Below, piece by piece: positions 26,756-39,848 of a DNA stretch of 64,000 nt; the first letter of the stretch is position 1, and each line of letters begins with the position of its first letter. The translations under genes were made by a program, and so were the position numbers. Origin of the DNA: Tetragonia tetragonoides (lineage: Eukaryota; Streptophyta; Magnoliopsida; Caryophyllales; Aizoaceae). The DNA lies in contig CM076141.1 in assembly GCA_038025085.1 (NCBI GenBank), positions 24,366,501 through 24,430,500 on the forward strand, written 5' to 3'. Below the pieces are notes generated by a model that saw only the letters and a program-made list of their open reading frames with translations, did not search any database and had not been told where the DNA came from.

Positions 26756-27185
26756 TGTAAACATCCTAGGTGTAGTTTCACACTCAAATGAATGCAAACA
26801 ACGTATTTGGATGCTTTCTCCTAATATACAACACAAAAGAACTCAAATCTCTTTCACCCTACTCGTATGAGCTTTTAAAACGCGTAAATGCATTCAAAAG
26901 CTTGAGTTGAAACTTGTTTGTAACTGTAAACATCCTAGGTATAGTTTCACACTCAAATGAATGCAAACAAAGTATTTGGATGCTTTCTCTTAATATACAA
27001 CACAAAAGAACTCAAATCTCTTTCACCCTACTCGTATGAGCTTTTAAAACGCGTAAATGCATTCAAAAGCTTGAGTTGAAGCTTGTTTGTAACTGTAAAC
27101 ATCCTAGGTGTAGTTTCACACTCAAATGATTGCAAACAAAGTATTTGGATGCTTTCTCTTAATATACAACACAAAAGAACTCAAT

Positions 27186-29549
27186 TTCTATAACCCTAGT
27201 CGTAAGAGCTGTTAAAACGCGTAAATTCATTATACAACTTGAGTTGAAGCTTGTTTGTACTTGTAAACATCCTAGGTGTATTTTCACACTCAAATGATTG
27301 CAAACAAAGTATTTGGATGCTTTCTCTTAATATACAACACACAAAAGAACTCAATTTCTATCACCTTAGTCGTAAGAGCTGTTAAAACGCGTAAATTCAT
27401 TATACAACTTGAGTTGAAGCTTGTTTGTACTTGTAAACATCCTAGGTGTAGTTTCACACTCAAATGAATGCAAGCAAAGTATTTGAATGCTTTCTCTTAA
27501 TATACAACACAAAAGAACTCAAATCACTTTCACCCTACTCGTATGAGCTTTTAAAACGCGTAAATACATTCAAAAGCTTGAGTTGAAGCTTGTTTGTAAC
27601 TGTAAACATCCTAGGTGTAGTTTCACAGTCAAATGATTGCACACAAAGTATTTGGATGCTTTCTCTTAATATACAACACAAAAGAAGTCAATTTCTATCA
27701 CCCTAGTCGTAAGAGCTGTCAAAACGCGTAAATTCATTCAACAGCTTGAGTTGAAGCTTGTTTGTACTTGTAAACATCCTAGGTGTAGTTTCACACTCAA
27801 ATGAATGCAAACAACGTATTTGGATGCTTTCTCTTAATATACAACACAAAAGAACTCAAATCACTTTCACCCTACTCGTATGAGCTTTTAAAACGCGTAA
27901 ATACATTCAAAAGCTTGAGTTGAAGCTTGTTTGTAACTGTAAACATCCTAGGTGTAGTTTCACAGTCAAATGATTGCACACAAAGTATTTGGATGCTTTC
28001 TCTTAATATACAACACAAAAGAAGTCAATTTCTATCACCCTAGTCGTAAGAGCTGTCAAAACGCGTAAATTCATTCAACAGCTTGAGTTGAAGCTTATTT
28101 GTACTTGTAAACATCCTAGGTGTAGTTTCACACCCAAATGAATGCAAACAAAGTATTTGGATGCTCTCTCTTAATATACAAAAGAAAAGAACTCAAATCT
28201 CTTTCACCCTACTCGTATGAGCTTTTAAAACGCGTAAATACATTCAAAAGCTTGAATTGAAGCTTGTTTGTACTTTTAAACATCCTAGGTATAGTTTCAC
28301 ATTCAAATGAATGCAAACAACGTATTTGGATGCTTTCTCTTAATATATACCACAAAAGTACTCAAATCTCTTTCACCCTACTCGTATGAGCTTTTAAAAC
28401 GCGTAAATGCATTCAAAAGCTTGAGTTGAAGCTTGTTTGTAACTGTAAACATCCTAGGTATAATTTCACACTCAAATGAATGCAAACAAAGTATTTGGAT
28501 GCTTTCTCTGAATATACAACACAAAAGAACTCAAATCTCTTTCACTCTACTCGTATGAGCTTTTAAAACGCGTAAATGCATTCAAAAGCTTGAGTTGAAA
28601 CTTGTTTGTAACTGTAAACATCCTAGGTATAGTTTCACACTCAAATGAATGCAAACAAAGTATTTGGATGCTTTCTATGAATATACAACACAAAAGAACT
28701 CAAATCTCTTTCACCCTTCTCGTATGAGCTTTTAAAACCCGTAAGTGCATTCAAAAGCTTGAGTTGAAGCTTGTTTGTAACTGTAAACATCCTAGGTGTA
28801 GTTTCACACTCAAATGAATGCAAACAAAGTATTTGGATGCTTTCTCTGAATATACAACACAAAAGAACTCAAATCACTTTCACCCTACTCGTATGAGCTT
28901 TTAAAACGCGTAAATGCATTCAAAAGCATGAGATGAAGCTTGTTTGTAACTGTAAACATCCTAGGTATAATTTCACACTCAAATGAATGCAAACAAAGTA
29001 TTTGGATGCTTTCTCTTAATATACAACACAAAAGAACTCAAATCACTTTCACCCTACTCGTATGAGCTTTTAAAACGTGTAAATGCATTCAAAAGCATGA
29101 GATGAAGCTTGTTTGTAACTGTAAACATCCTAGGTGTAGTTTCACACTCAAATGATTGCAAACAAAGTATTTGGATGATTTCTCTTAATATACAACACAA
29201 AAGAACTCAAATCTCTTTCACCCTACTCGTATGAGCTTTTAAAACGCGTAAATGCATTCAAAAGCTTGAGTTGAAACTTGTTTGTAACTGTAAACATCCT
29301 AGGTATAGTTTCACACTCAAATGAATGCAAACAAAGTATTTGGATGCTTTCTCTTAATATACAACACAAAAGAACTCAAATCTCTTTCACCCTACTCGTA
29401 TGAGCTTTTAAAACGCGTAAATGCATTCAAAAGCTTGAGTTGAAGCTTGTTTGTAACTGTAAACATCCTAGGTGTAGTTTCACACTCAAATGATTGCAAA
29501 CAAAGTATTTGGATGCTTTCTCTTAATATACAACACAAAAGAACTCAAT
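27186..29549 (+). repeat. HOR unit 1, full 14-mer (2364 bp)
   Basis: Counted from one B1 start (TTCTATAACC) to the next. Order: B1, B2 with extra AC, A with GCAAGCAAAG, A with CAGTCAAATGATTGCACAC, C, A with CAACG, A with CAGTC...GCACAC, C, A with GATGCTCTCTC and TACAAAAGAAAAG, A with TATATACCAC, and further A monomers with CTCTGAATAT, AAAACCCGTAAG and GCATGAGATG. The length is 14 x 169 minus 2, because three monomers are 1 bp short and B2 is 1 bp long. Private changes include GTGTATTTTCAC near 27,278 and CACCTTAGTCG near 27,362. Confidence 0.85.
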
Positions 29550-31406
29550 TTCTATAACCCTAGTCGTAAGAGCTGTTAAAACGCGTAAATTCATTATACA
29601 ACTTGAGTTGAAGCTTGTTTGTACTTGTAAACATCCTAGGTGTAGTTTCACACTCAAATGATTGCAAACAAAGTATTTGGATGCTTTCTCTTAATATACA
29701 ACACACAAAAGAACTCAATTTCTATCACCCTAGTCGTAAGAGCTGTTAAAACGCGTAAATTCATTATACAACTTGAGTTGAAGCTTGTTTGTACTTGTAA
29801 ACATCCTAGGTGTAGTTTCACACTCAAATGAATGCAAGCAAAGTATTTGAATGCTTTCTCTTAATATACAACACAAAAGAACTCAAATCACTTTTACCCT
29901 ACTCGTATGACCTTTTAAAACGCGTAAATACATTCAAAAGCTTGAGTTGAAGCTTGTTTGTAACTGTAAACATCCTAGGTGTAGTTTCACAGTCAAATGA
30001 TTGCACACAAAGTATTTGGATGCTTTCTCTTAATATACAACACAAAAGAAGTCAATTTCTATCACCCTAGTCGTAAGAGCTGTCAAAACGCGTAAATTCA
30101 TTCAACAGCTTGAGTTGAAGCTTGTTTGTACTTGTAAACATCCTAGGTGTAGTTTCACACTCAAATGAATGCAAACAACGTATTTGGATGCTTTCTCTTA
30201 ATATACAACACAAAAGAACTCAAATCACTTTCACCCTACTCGTATGAGCTTTTAAAACGCGTAAATACATTCAAAAGCTTGAGTTGAAGCTTGTTTGTAA
30301 CTGTAAACATCCTAGGTGTAGTTTCACAGTCAAATGATTGCACACAAAGTATTTGGATGCTTTCTCTTAATATACAACACAAAAGAAGTCAATTTCTATC
30401 ACCCTAGTCGTAAGAGCTGTCAAAACGCGTAAATTCATTCAACAGCTTGAGTTGAAGCTTATTTGTACTTGTAAACATCCTAGGTGTAGTTTCACACTCA
30501 AATGAATGCAAACAAAGTATTTGGATGCTCTCTCTTAATATACAAAAGAAAAGAACTCAAATCTCTTTCACCCTACTCGTATGAGCTTTTAAAACGCGTA
30601 AATACATTCAAAAGCTTGAATTGGAGTTTGTTTGTACTTTTAAACATCCTAGGTATAGTTTCACATTCAAATGAATGCAAACAACGTATTTGGATGCTTT
30701 CTCTTAATATATACCACAAAAGTACTCAAATCTCTTTCACCCTACTCGTATGAGCTTTTAAAACGCGTAAATGCATTCAAAAGCTTGAGTTGAAGCTTGT
30801 TTGTAACTGTAAACATCCTAGGTATAATTTCACACTCAAATGAATGCAAACAAAGTATTTGGATGCTTTCTCTTAATATACAACACAAAAGAACTCAAAT
30901 CACTTTCACCCTACTCGTATGAGCTTTTAAAACGTGTAAATGCATTCAAAAGCATGAGATGAAGCTTGTTTGTAACTGTAAACATCCTAGGTGTAGTTTC
31001 ACACTCAAATGATTGCAAACAAAGTATTTGGATGATTTCTCTTAATATACAACACAAAAGAACTCAAATCTCTTTCACCCTACTCGTATGAGCTTTTAAA
31101 ACGCGTAAATGCATTCAAAAGCTTGAGTTGAAACTTGTTTGTAACTGTAAACATCCTAGGTATAGTTTCACACTCAAATGAATGCAAACAAAGTATTTGG
31201 ATGCTTTCTCTTAATATACAACACAAAAGAACTCAAATCTCTTTCACCCTACTCGTATGAGCTTTTAAAACGCGTAAATGCATTCAAAAGCTTGAGTTGA
31301 AGCTTGTTTGTAACTGTAAACATCCTAGGTGTAGTTTCACACTCAAATGATTGCAAACAAAGTATTTGGATGCTTTCTCTTAATATACAACACAAAAGAA
31401 CTCAAT
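29550..31406 (+). repeat. HOR unit 2, 11-mer deletion derivative (1857 bp)
   Basis: Same order as the 14-mer through the TATATACCAC monomer, but three monomers (507 bp = 3 x 169) are missing from the stretch with CTCTGAATAT and AAAACCCGTAAG. The loss is exactly in register, as unequal crossover between homologous positions would give. The unit also carries the GAATTGGAGTTTG change shared by later units (near 30,617). Confidence 0.85.
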
Positions 31407-32925
31407 TTCTATAACCCTAGTCGTAAGAGCTGTTAAAACGCGTAAATTCATTATACAACTTGAGTTGAAGCTTGTTTGTACTTGTAAACATCCTAGGTGT
31501 AGTTTCACACTCAAATGATTGCAAACAAAGTATTTGGATGCTTTCTCTTAATATACAACACACAAAAGAACTCAATTTCTATCACCCTAGTCGTAAGAGC
31601 TGTTAAAACGCGTAAATTCATTATACAACTTGAGTTGAAGCTTGTTTGTACTTGTAAACATCCTAGGTGTAGTTTCACACTCAAATGAATGCAAGCAAAG
31701 TATTTGAATGCTTTCTCTTAATATACAACACAAAAGAACTCAAATCACTTTTACCCTACTCGTATGAGCTTTTAAAACGCGTAAATACATTCAAAAGCTT
31801 GAGTTGAAGCTTGTTTGTAACTGTAAACATCCTAGGTGTAGTTTCACAGTCAAATGATTGCACACAAAGTATTTGGATGCTTTCTCTTAATATACAACAC
31901 AAAAGAAGTCAATTTCTATCACCCTAGTCGTAAGAGCTGTCAAAACGCGTAAATTCATTCAACAGCTTGAGTTGAAGCTTGTTTGTACTTGTAAACATCC
32001 TAGGTGTAGTTTCACACTCAAATGAATGCAAACAACGTATTTGGATGCTTTCTCTTAATATACAACACAAAAGAACTCAAATCACTTTCACCCTACTCGT
32101 ATGAGCTTTTAAAACGCGTAAATACATTCAAAAGCTTGAGTTGAAGCTTGTTTGTAACTGTAAACATCCTAGGTGTAGTTTCACAGTCAAATGATTGCAC
32201 ACAAAGTATTTGGATGCTTTCTCTTAATATACAACACAAAAGAAGTCAATTTCTATCACCCTAGTCGTAAGAGCTGTCAAAACGCGTAAATTCATTCAAC
32301 AGCTTGAGTTGAAGCTTATTTGTACTTGTAAACATCCTAGGTGTAGTTTCACACTCAAATGAATGCAAACAAAGTATTTGGATGCTCTCTCTTAATATAC
32401 AAAAGAAAAGAACTCAAATCTCTTTCACCCTACTCGTATGAGCTTTTAAAACGCGTAAATACATTCAAAAGCTTGAATTGGAGTTTGTTTGTACTTTTAA
32501 ACATCCTAGGTATAGTTTCACATTCAAATGAATGCAAACAACGTATTTGGATGCTTTCTCTTAATATATACCACAAAAGTACTCAAATCTCTTTCACCCT
32601 ACTCGTATGAGCTTTTAAAACGCGTAAATGCATTCAAAAGCTTGAGTTGAAGCTTGTTTGTAACTGTAAACATCCTAGGTATAATTTCACACTCAAATGA
32701 ATGCAAACAAAGTATTTGGATGCTTTCTCTTAATATACAACACAAAAGAACTCAAATCACTTTCACCCTACTCGTATGAGCTTTTAAAACGTGTAAATGC
32801 ATTCAAAAGCATGAGATGAAGCTTGTTTGTAACTGTAAACATCCTAGGTGTAGTTTCACACTCAAATGATTGCAAACAAAGTATTTGGATGCTTTCTCTT
32901 AATATACAACACAAAAGAACTCAAT
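31407..32925 (+). repeat. HOR unit 3, 9-mer deletion derivative (1519 bp)
   Basis: Lacks the same three monomers as unit 2 and two more (845 bp = 5 x 169 in all). The GCATGAGATG monomer leads straight into the GATTGCAAAC monomer and the next B1, near 32,860. This is the shortest version of the unit in the window. Confidence 0.85.
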
Positions 32926-35289
32926 TTCTATAACCCTAGTCGTAAGAGCTGTTAAAACGCGTAAATTCATTATACAACTTGAGTTGAAGCTTGTTTGTAC
33001 TTGTAAACATCCTAGGTGTAGTTTCACACTCAAATGATTGCAAACAAAGTATTTGGATGCTTTCTCTTAATATACAACACACAAAAGAACTCAATTTCTA
33101 TCACCCTAGTCGTAAGAGCTGTTAAAACGCGTAAATTCATTATACAACTTGAGTTGAAGCTTGTTTGTACTTGTAAACATCCTAGGTGTAGTTTCACACT
33201 CAAATGAATGCAAGCAAAGTATTTGAATGCTTTCTCTTAATATACAACACAAAAGAACTCAAATCACTTTTACCCTACTCGTATGAGCTTTTAAAACGCG
33301 TAAATACATTCAAAAGCTTGAGTTGAAGCTTGTTTGTAACTGTAAACATCCTAGGTGTAGTTTCACAGTCAAATGATTGCACACAAAGTATTTGGATGCT
33401 TTCTCTTAATATACAACACAAAAGAAGTCAATTTCTATCACCCTAATCGTAGGAGCTGTCAAAACGCGTAAATTCATTCAACAGCTTGAGTTGAAGCTTG
33501 TTTGTACTTGTAAACATCCTAGGTGTAGTTTCACACTCAAATGAATGCAAACAACGTATTTGGATGCTTTCTCTTAATATACAACACAAAAGAACTCAAA
33601 TCACTTTCACCCTACTCGTATGAGCTTTTAAAACGCGTAAATACATTCAAAAGCTTGAGTTGAAGCTTGTTTGTAACTGTAAACATCCTAGGTGTAGTTT
33701 CACAGTCAAATGATTGCACACAAAGTATTTGGATGCTTTCTCTTAATATACAACACAAAAGAAGTCAATTTCTATCACCCTAGTCGTAAGAGCTGTCAAA
33801 ACGCGTAAATTCATTCAACAGCTTGAGTTGAAGCTTATTTGTACTTGTAAACATCCTAGGTGTAGTTTCACACTCAAATGAATGCAAACAAAGTATTTGG
33901 ATGCTCTCTCTTAATATACAAAAGAAAAGAACTCAAATCTCTTTCACCCTACTCGTATGAGCTTTTAAAACGCGTAAATACATTCAAAAGCTTGAATTGG
34001 AGTTTGTTTGTACTTTTAAACATCCTAGGTATAGTTTCACATTCAAATGAATGCAAACAACGTATTTGGATGCTTTCTCTTAATATATACCACAAAAGTA
34101 CTCAAATCTCTTTCACCCTACTCGTATGAGCTTTTAAAACGCGTAAATGCATTCAAAAGCTTGAGTTGAAGCTTGTTTGTAACTGTAAACATCCTAGGTA
34201 TAATTTCACACTCAAATGAATGCAAACAAAGTATTTGGATGCTTTCTCTGAATATACAACACAAAAGAACTCAAATCTCTTTCACTCTACTCGTATGAGC
34301 TTTTAAAACGCGTAAATGCATTCAAAAGCTTGAGTTGAAACTTGTTTGTAACTGTAAACATCCTAGGTATAGTTTCACACTCAAATGAATGCAAACAAAG
34401 TATTTGGATGCTTTCTCTGAATATACAACACAAAAGAACTCAAATCTCTTTCACCCTTCTCGTATGAGCTTTTAAAACCCGTAAGTGCATTCAAAAGCTT
34501 GAGTTGAAGCTTGTTTGTAACTGTAAACATCCTAGGTGTAGTTTCACACTCAAATGAATGCAAACAAAGTATTTGGATGCTTTCTCTGAATATACAACAC
34601 AAAAGAACTCAAATCACTTTCACCCTACTCGTATGAGCTTTTAAAACGCGTAAATGCATTCAAAAGCATGAGATGAAGCTTGTTTGTAACTGTAAACATC
34701 CTAGGTATAATTTCACACTCAAATGAATGCAAACAAAGTATTTGGATGCTTTCTCTTAATATACAACACAAAAGAACTCAAATCACTTTCACCCTACTCG
34801 TATGAGCTTTTAAAACGTGTAAATGCATTCAAAAGCATGAGATGAAGCTTGTTTGTAACTGTAAACATCCTAGGTGTAGTTTCACACTCAAATGATTGCA
34901 AACAAAGTATTTGGATGATTTCTCTTAATATACAACACAAAAGAACTCAAATCTCTTTCACCCTACTCGTATGAGCTTTTAAAACGCGTAAATGCATTCA
35001 AAAGCTTGAGTTGAAACTTGTTTGTAACTGTAAACATCCTAGGTATAGTTTCACACTCAAATGAATGCAAACAAAGTATTTGGATGCTTTCTCTTAATAT
35101 ACAACACAAAAGAACTCAAATCTCTTTCACCCTACTCGTATGAGCTTTTAAAACGCGTAAATGCATTCAAAAGCTTGAGTTGAAGCTTGTTTGTAACTGT
35201 AAACATCCTAGGTGTAGTTTCACACTCAAATGATTGCAAACAAAGTATTTGGATGCTTTCTCTTAATATACAACACAAAAGAACTCAAT
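32926..35289 (+). repeat. HOR unit 4, full 14-mer (2364 bp)
   Basis: All fourteen monomers are present, including the AAAACCCGTAAG monomer near 34,475 that the 11-mer and 9-mer lack. Private changes CACCCTAATCG and GTAGGAGC occur in its first type C monomer, near 33,445. Confidence 0.85.
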
Positions 35290-37653
35290 TTCTATAACCC
35301 TAGTCGTAAGAGCTGTTAAAACGCGTAAATTCATTATACAACTTGAGTTGAAGCTTGTTTGTACTTGTAAACATCCTAGGTGTAGTTTCACACTCAAATG
35401 ATTGCAAACAAAGTATTTGGATGCTTTCTCTTAATATACAACACACAAAAGAACTCAATTTCTATCACCCTAGTCGTAAGAGCTGTTAAAACGCGTAAAT
35501 TCATTATACAACTTGAGTTGAAGCTTGTTTGTACTTGTAAACATCCTAGGTGTAGTTTCACACTCAAATGAATGCAAGCAAAGTATTTGAATGCTTTCTC
35601 TTAATATACAACACAAAAGAACTCAAATCACTTTTACCCTACTCGTATGAGCTTTTAAAACGCGTAAATACATTCAAAAGCTTGAGTTGAAGCTTGTTTG
35701 TAACTGTAAACATCCTAGGTGTAGTTTCACAGTCAAATGATTGCACACAAAGTATTTGGATGCTTTCTCTTAATATACAACACAAAAGAAGTCAATTTCT
35801 ATCACCCTAGTCGTAAGAGCTGTCAAAACGCGTAAATTCATTCAACAGCTTGAGTTGAAGCTTGTATGTACTTGTAAACATCCTAGGTGTAGTTTCACAC
35901 TCAAATGAATGCAAACAACGTATTTGGATGCTTTCTCTTAATATACAACACAAAAGAACTCAAATCACTTTCACCCTACTCGTATGAGCTTTTAAAACGC
36001 GTAAATACATTCAAAAGCTTGAGTTGAAGCTTGTTTGTAACTGTAAACATCCTAGGTGTAGTTTCACAGTCAAATGATTGCACACAAAGTATTTGGATGC
36101 TTTCTCTTAATATACAACACAAAAGAAGTCAATTTCTATCACCCTAGTCGTAAGAGCTGTCAAAACGCGTAAATTCATTCAACAGCTTGAGTTGAAGCTT
36201 ATTTGTACTTGTAAACATCCTAGGTGTAGTTTCACACTCAAATGAATGCAAACAAAGTATTTGGATGCTCTCTCTTAATATACAAAAGAAAAGAACTCAA
36301 ATCTCTTTCACCCTACTCGTATGAGCTTTTAAAACGCGTAAATACATTCAAAAGCTTGAATTGGAGTTTGTTTGTACTTTTAAACATCCTAGGTATAGTT
36401 TCACATTCAAATGAATGCAAACAACGTATTTGGATGCTTTCTCTTAATATATACCACAAAAGTACTCAAATCTCTTTCACCCTACTCGTATGAGCTTTTA
36501 AAACGCGTAAATGCATTCAAAAGCTTGAGTTGAAGCTTGTTTGTAACTGTAAACATCCTAGGTATAATTTCACACTCAAATGAATGCAAACAAAGTATTT
36601 GGATGCTTTCTCTGAATATACAACACAAAAGAACTCAAATCTCTTTCACTCTACTCGTATGAGCTTTTAAAACGCGTAAATGCATTCAAAAGCTTGAGTT
36701 GAAACTTGTTTGTAACTGTAAACATCCTAGGTATAGTTTCACACTCAAATGAATGCAAACAAAGTATTTGGATGCTTTCTCTGAATATACAACACAAAAG
36801 AACTCAAATCTCTTTCACCCTTCTCGTATGAGCTTTTAAAACCCGTAAGTGCATTCAAAAGCTTGAGTTGAAGCTTGTTTGTAACTGTAAACATCCTAGG
36901 TGTAGTTTCACACTCAAATGAATGCAAACAAAGTATTTGGATGCTTTCTCTGAATATACAACACAAAAGAACTCAAATCACTTTCACCCTACTCGTATGA
37001 GCTTTTAAAACGCGTAAATGCATTCAAAAGCATGAGATGAAGCTTGTTTGTAACTGTAAACATCCTAGGTATAATTTCACACTCAAATGAATGCAAACAA
37101 AGTATTTGGATGCTTTCTCTTAATATACAACACAAAAGAACTCAAATCACTTTCACCCTACTCGTATGAGCTTTTAAAACGTGTAAATGCATTCAAAAGC
37201 ATGAGATGAAGCTTGTTTGTAACTGTAAACATCCTAGGTGTAGTTTCACACTCAAATGATTGCAAACAAAGTATTTGGATGATTTCTCTTAATATACAAC
37301 ACAAAAGAACTCAAATCTCTTTCACCCTACTCGTATGAGCTTTTAAAACGCGTAAATGCATTCAAAAGCTTGAGTTGAAACTTGTTTGTAACTGTAAACA
37401 TCCTAGGTATAGTTTCACACTCAAATGAATGCAAACAAAGTATTTGGATGCTTTCTCTTAATATACAACACAAAAGAACTCAAATCTCTTTCACCCTACT
37501 CGTATGAGCTTTTAAAACGCGTAAATGCATTCAAAAGCTTGAGTTGAAGCTTGTTTGTAACTGTAAACATCCTAGGTGTAGTTTCACACTCAAATGATTG
37601 CAAACAAAGTATTTGGATGCTTTCTCTTAATATACAACACAAAAGAACTCAAT
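35290..37653 (+). repeat. HOR unit 5, full 14-mer (2364 bp)
   Basis: Full unit, same monomer order as unit 4. It carries a T-to-A change (CTTGTATG) at 35,866 that is absent from the corresponding position of the downstream duplicate (48,526). The same change appears in unit 6 (near 38,230) and its duplicate (near 50,890), which suggests spread by conversion between neighbouring units. Confidence 0.85.
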
Positions 37654-39848
37654 TTCTATAACCCTAGTCGTAAGAGCTGTTAAAACGCGTAAATTCATTA
37701 TACAACTTGAGTTGAAGCTTGTTTGTACTTGTAAACATCCTAGGTGTAGTTTCACACTCAAATGATTGCAAACAAAGTATTTGGATGCTTTCTCTTAATA
37801 TACAACACACAAAAGAACTCAATTTCTATCACCCTAGTCGTAAGAGCTGTTAAAACGCGTAAATTCATTATACAACTTGAGTTGAAGCTTGTTTGTACTT
37901 GTAAACATCCTAGGTGTAGTTTCACACTCAAATGAATGCAAGCAAAGTATTTGAATGCTTTCTCTTAATATACAACACAAAAGAACTCAAATCACTTTTA
38001 CCCTACTCGTATGAGCTTTTAAAACGCGTAAATACATTCAAAAGCTTGAGTTGAAGCTTGTTTGTAACTGTAAACATCCTAGGTGTAGTTTCACAGTCAA
38101 ATGATTGCACACAAAGTATTTGGATGCTTTCTCTTAATATACAACACAAAAGAAGTCAATTTCTATCACCCTAGTCGTAAGAGCTGTCAAAACGCGTAAA
38201 TTCATTCAACAGCTTGAGTTGAAGCTTGTATGTACTTGTAAACATCCTAGGTGTAGTTTCACACTCAAATGAATGCAAACAACGTATTTGGATGCTTTCT
38301 CTTAATATACAACACAAAAGAACTCAAATCACTTTCACCCTACTCGTATGAGCTTTTAAAACGCGTAAATACATTCAAAAGCTTGAGTTGAAGCTTGTTT
38401 GTAACTGTAATCATCCTAGGTGTAGTTTCACAGTCAAATGATTGCACACAAAGTATTTGGATGCTTTCTCTTAATATAAAACACAAAAGAAGTCAATTTC
38501 TATCACCCTAGTCGTAAGAGCTGTCAAAACGCGTAAATTCATTCAACAGCTTGAGTTGAATCTTATTTGTACTTGTAAACATCCTAGGTGTAGTTTCACA
38601 CTCAAATGAATGCAAACAAAGTATTTGGATGCTCTCTCTTAATATACAAAAGAAAAGAACTCAAATCTCTTTCACCCTACTCGTATGAGCTTTTAAAACG
38701 CGTAAATACATTCAAAATCTTGAGTTGAAGCTTGTTTGTACTTGTAAACATCCTAGGTATAGTTTCACATTCAAATGAATGCAAACAACGTATTTGGATG
38801 CTTTCTCTTAATATATGCCACAAAAGTACTCAAATCTCTTTCACCCTACTCGTATGAGCTTTTAAAACGCGTAAATGCATTCAAAAGCTTGAGTTGAAGC
38901 TTGTTTGTAACTGTAAACATCCTAGGTGTAGTTTCACACTCAAATGAATGCAAACAACGTATTTGGATGCTTTCTCTTAATATACAACACAAAAGAACTC
39001 AAATCTCTTTCACCCTACTCGTATGAGCTTTTAAAACGCGTAAATGCATTCAAAAGCTTGAGTTGAAGCTTGTTTGTAACTGTAAACATCCTAGGTATAA
39101 TTTCACACTCAAATGAATGCAAACAAAGTATTTGGATGCTTTCTCTTAATATACAACACAAAAGAACTCAAATCTCTTTCACCCTACTCGTATGAGCTTT
39201 TAAAACGCGTAAATGCATTCAAAAGCTTGAGTTGAAACTTGTTTGTAACTGTAAACATCCTAGGTATAGTTTCACACTCAAATGAATGCAAACAAAGTAT
39301 TTGGATGCTTTCTCTGAATATACAACACAAAAGAACTCAAATCTCTTTCACTCTACTCGTATGAGCTTTTAAAACGCATAAATGCATTCAAAAGCTTGAG
39401 TTTAAGCTTGTTTGTAACTGTAAACATCCTAGGTATAATTTCACACTCAAATGAATGCAAACAAAGTATTTGGATGCTTTCTCTTAATATACAACACAAA
39501 AGAACTCAAATCACTTTCACCCTACTCGTATGAGCTTTTAAAACGCGTAAATGCATTCAAAAGCATGAGATGAAGCTTGTTTGTAACTGTAAACATCCTA
39601 GGTGTAGTTTCACACTCAAATGAATGCAAACAAAGTATTTGGATGCTTTCTCTTAATATACAACACAAAAGAACTCAAATCTCTTTCACCCTACTCGTAT
39701 GAGCTTTTAAAACGCGTAAATGCATTCAAAAGCTTGAGTTGAAGCTTGTTTGTAACTGTAAACATCCTAGGTGTAGTTTCACACTCAAATGATTGCAAAC
39801 AAAGTATTTGGATGCTTTCTCTTAATATACAACACAAAAGAACTCAAT
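37654..39848 (+). repeat. HOR unit 6, 13-mer with diverged second half (2195 bp)
   Basis: The first half follows the standard order, but with private changes (CTGTAATCATCC near 38,408, TTAATATAAAACAC near 38,473, GAATCTTATTTG near 38,558, ATATATGCCAC near 38,815). The second half uses a different set of type A monomers. One monomer shorter than the full unit. Confidence 0.8.

Noticed and set aside
30502..30753. 83-codon plus-strand frame repeated identically at 32,359, 33,878, 36,242, 47,045 and 48,902
   Set aside because: Identity follows the HOR unit, in which the TACAAAAGAAAAG and TATATACCAC monomers are adjacent. The copies are recent duplicates, so identity is no evidence of selection on protein.
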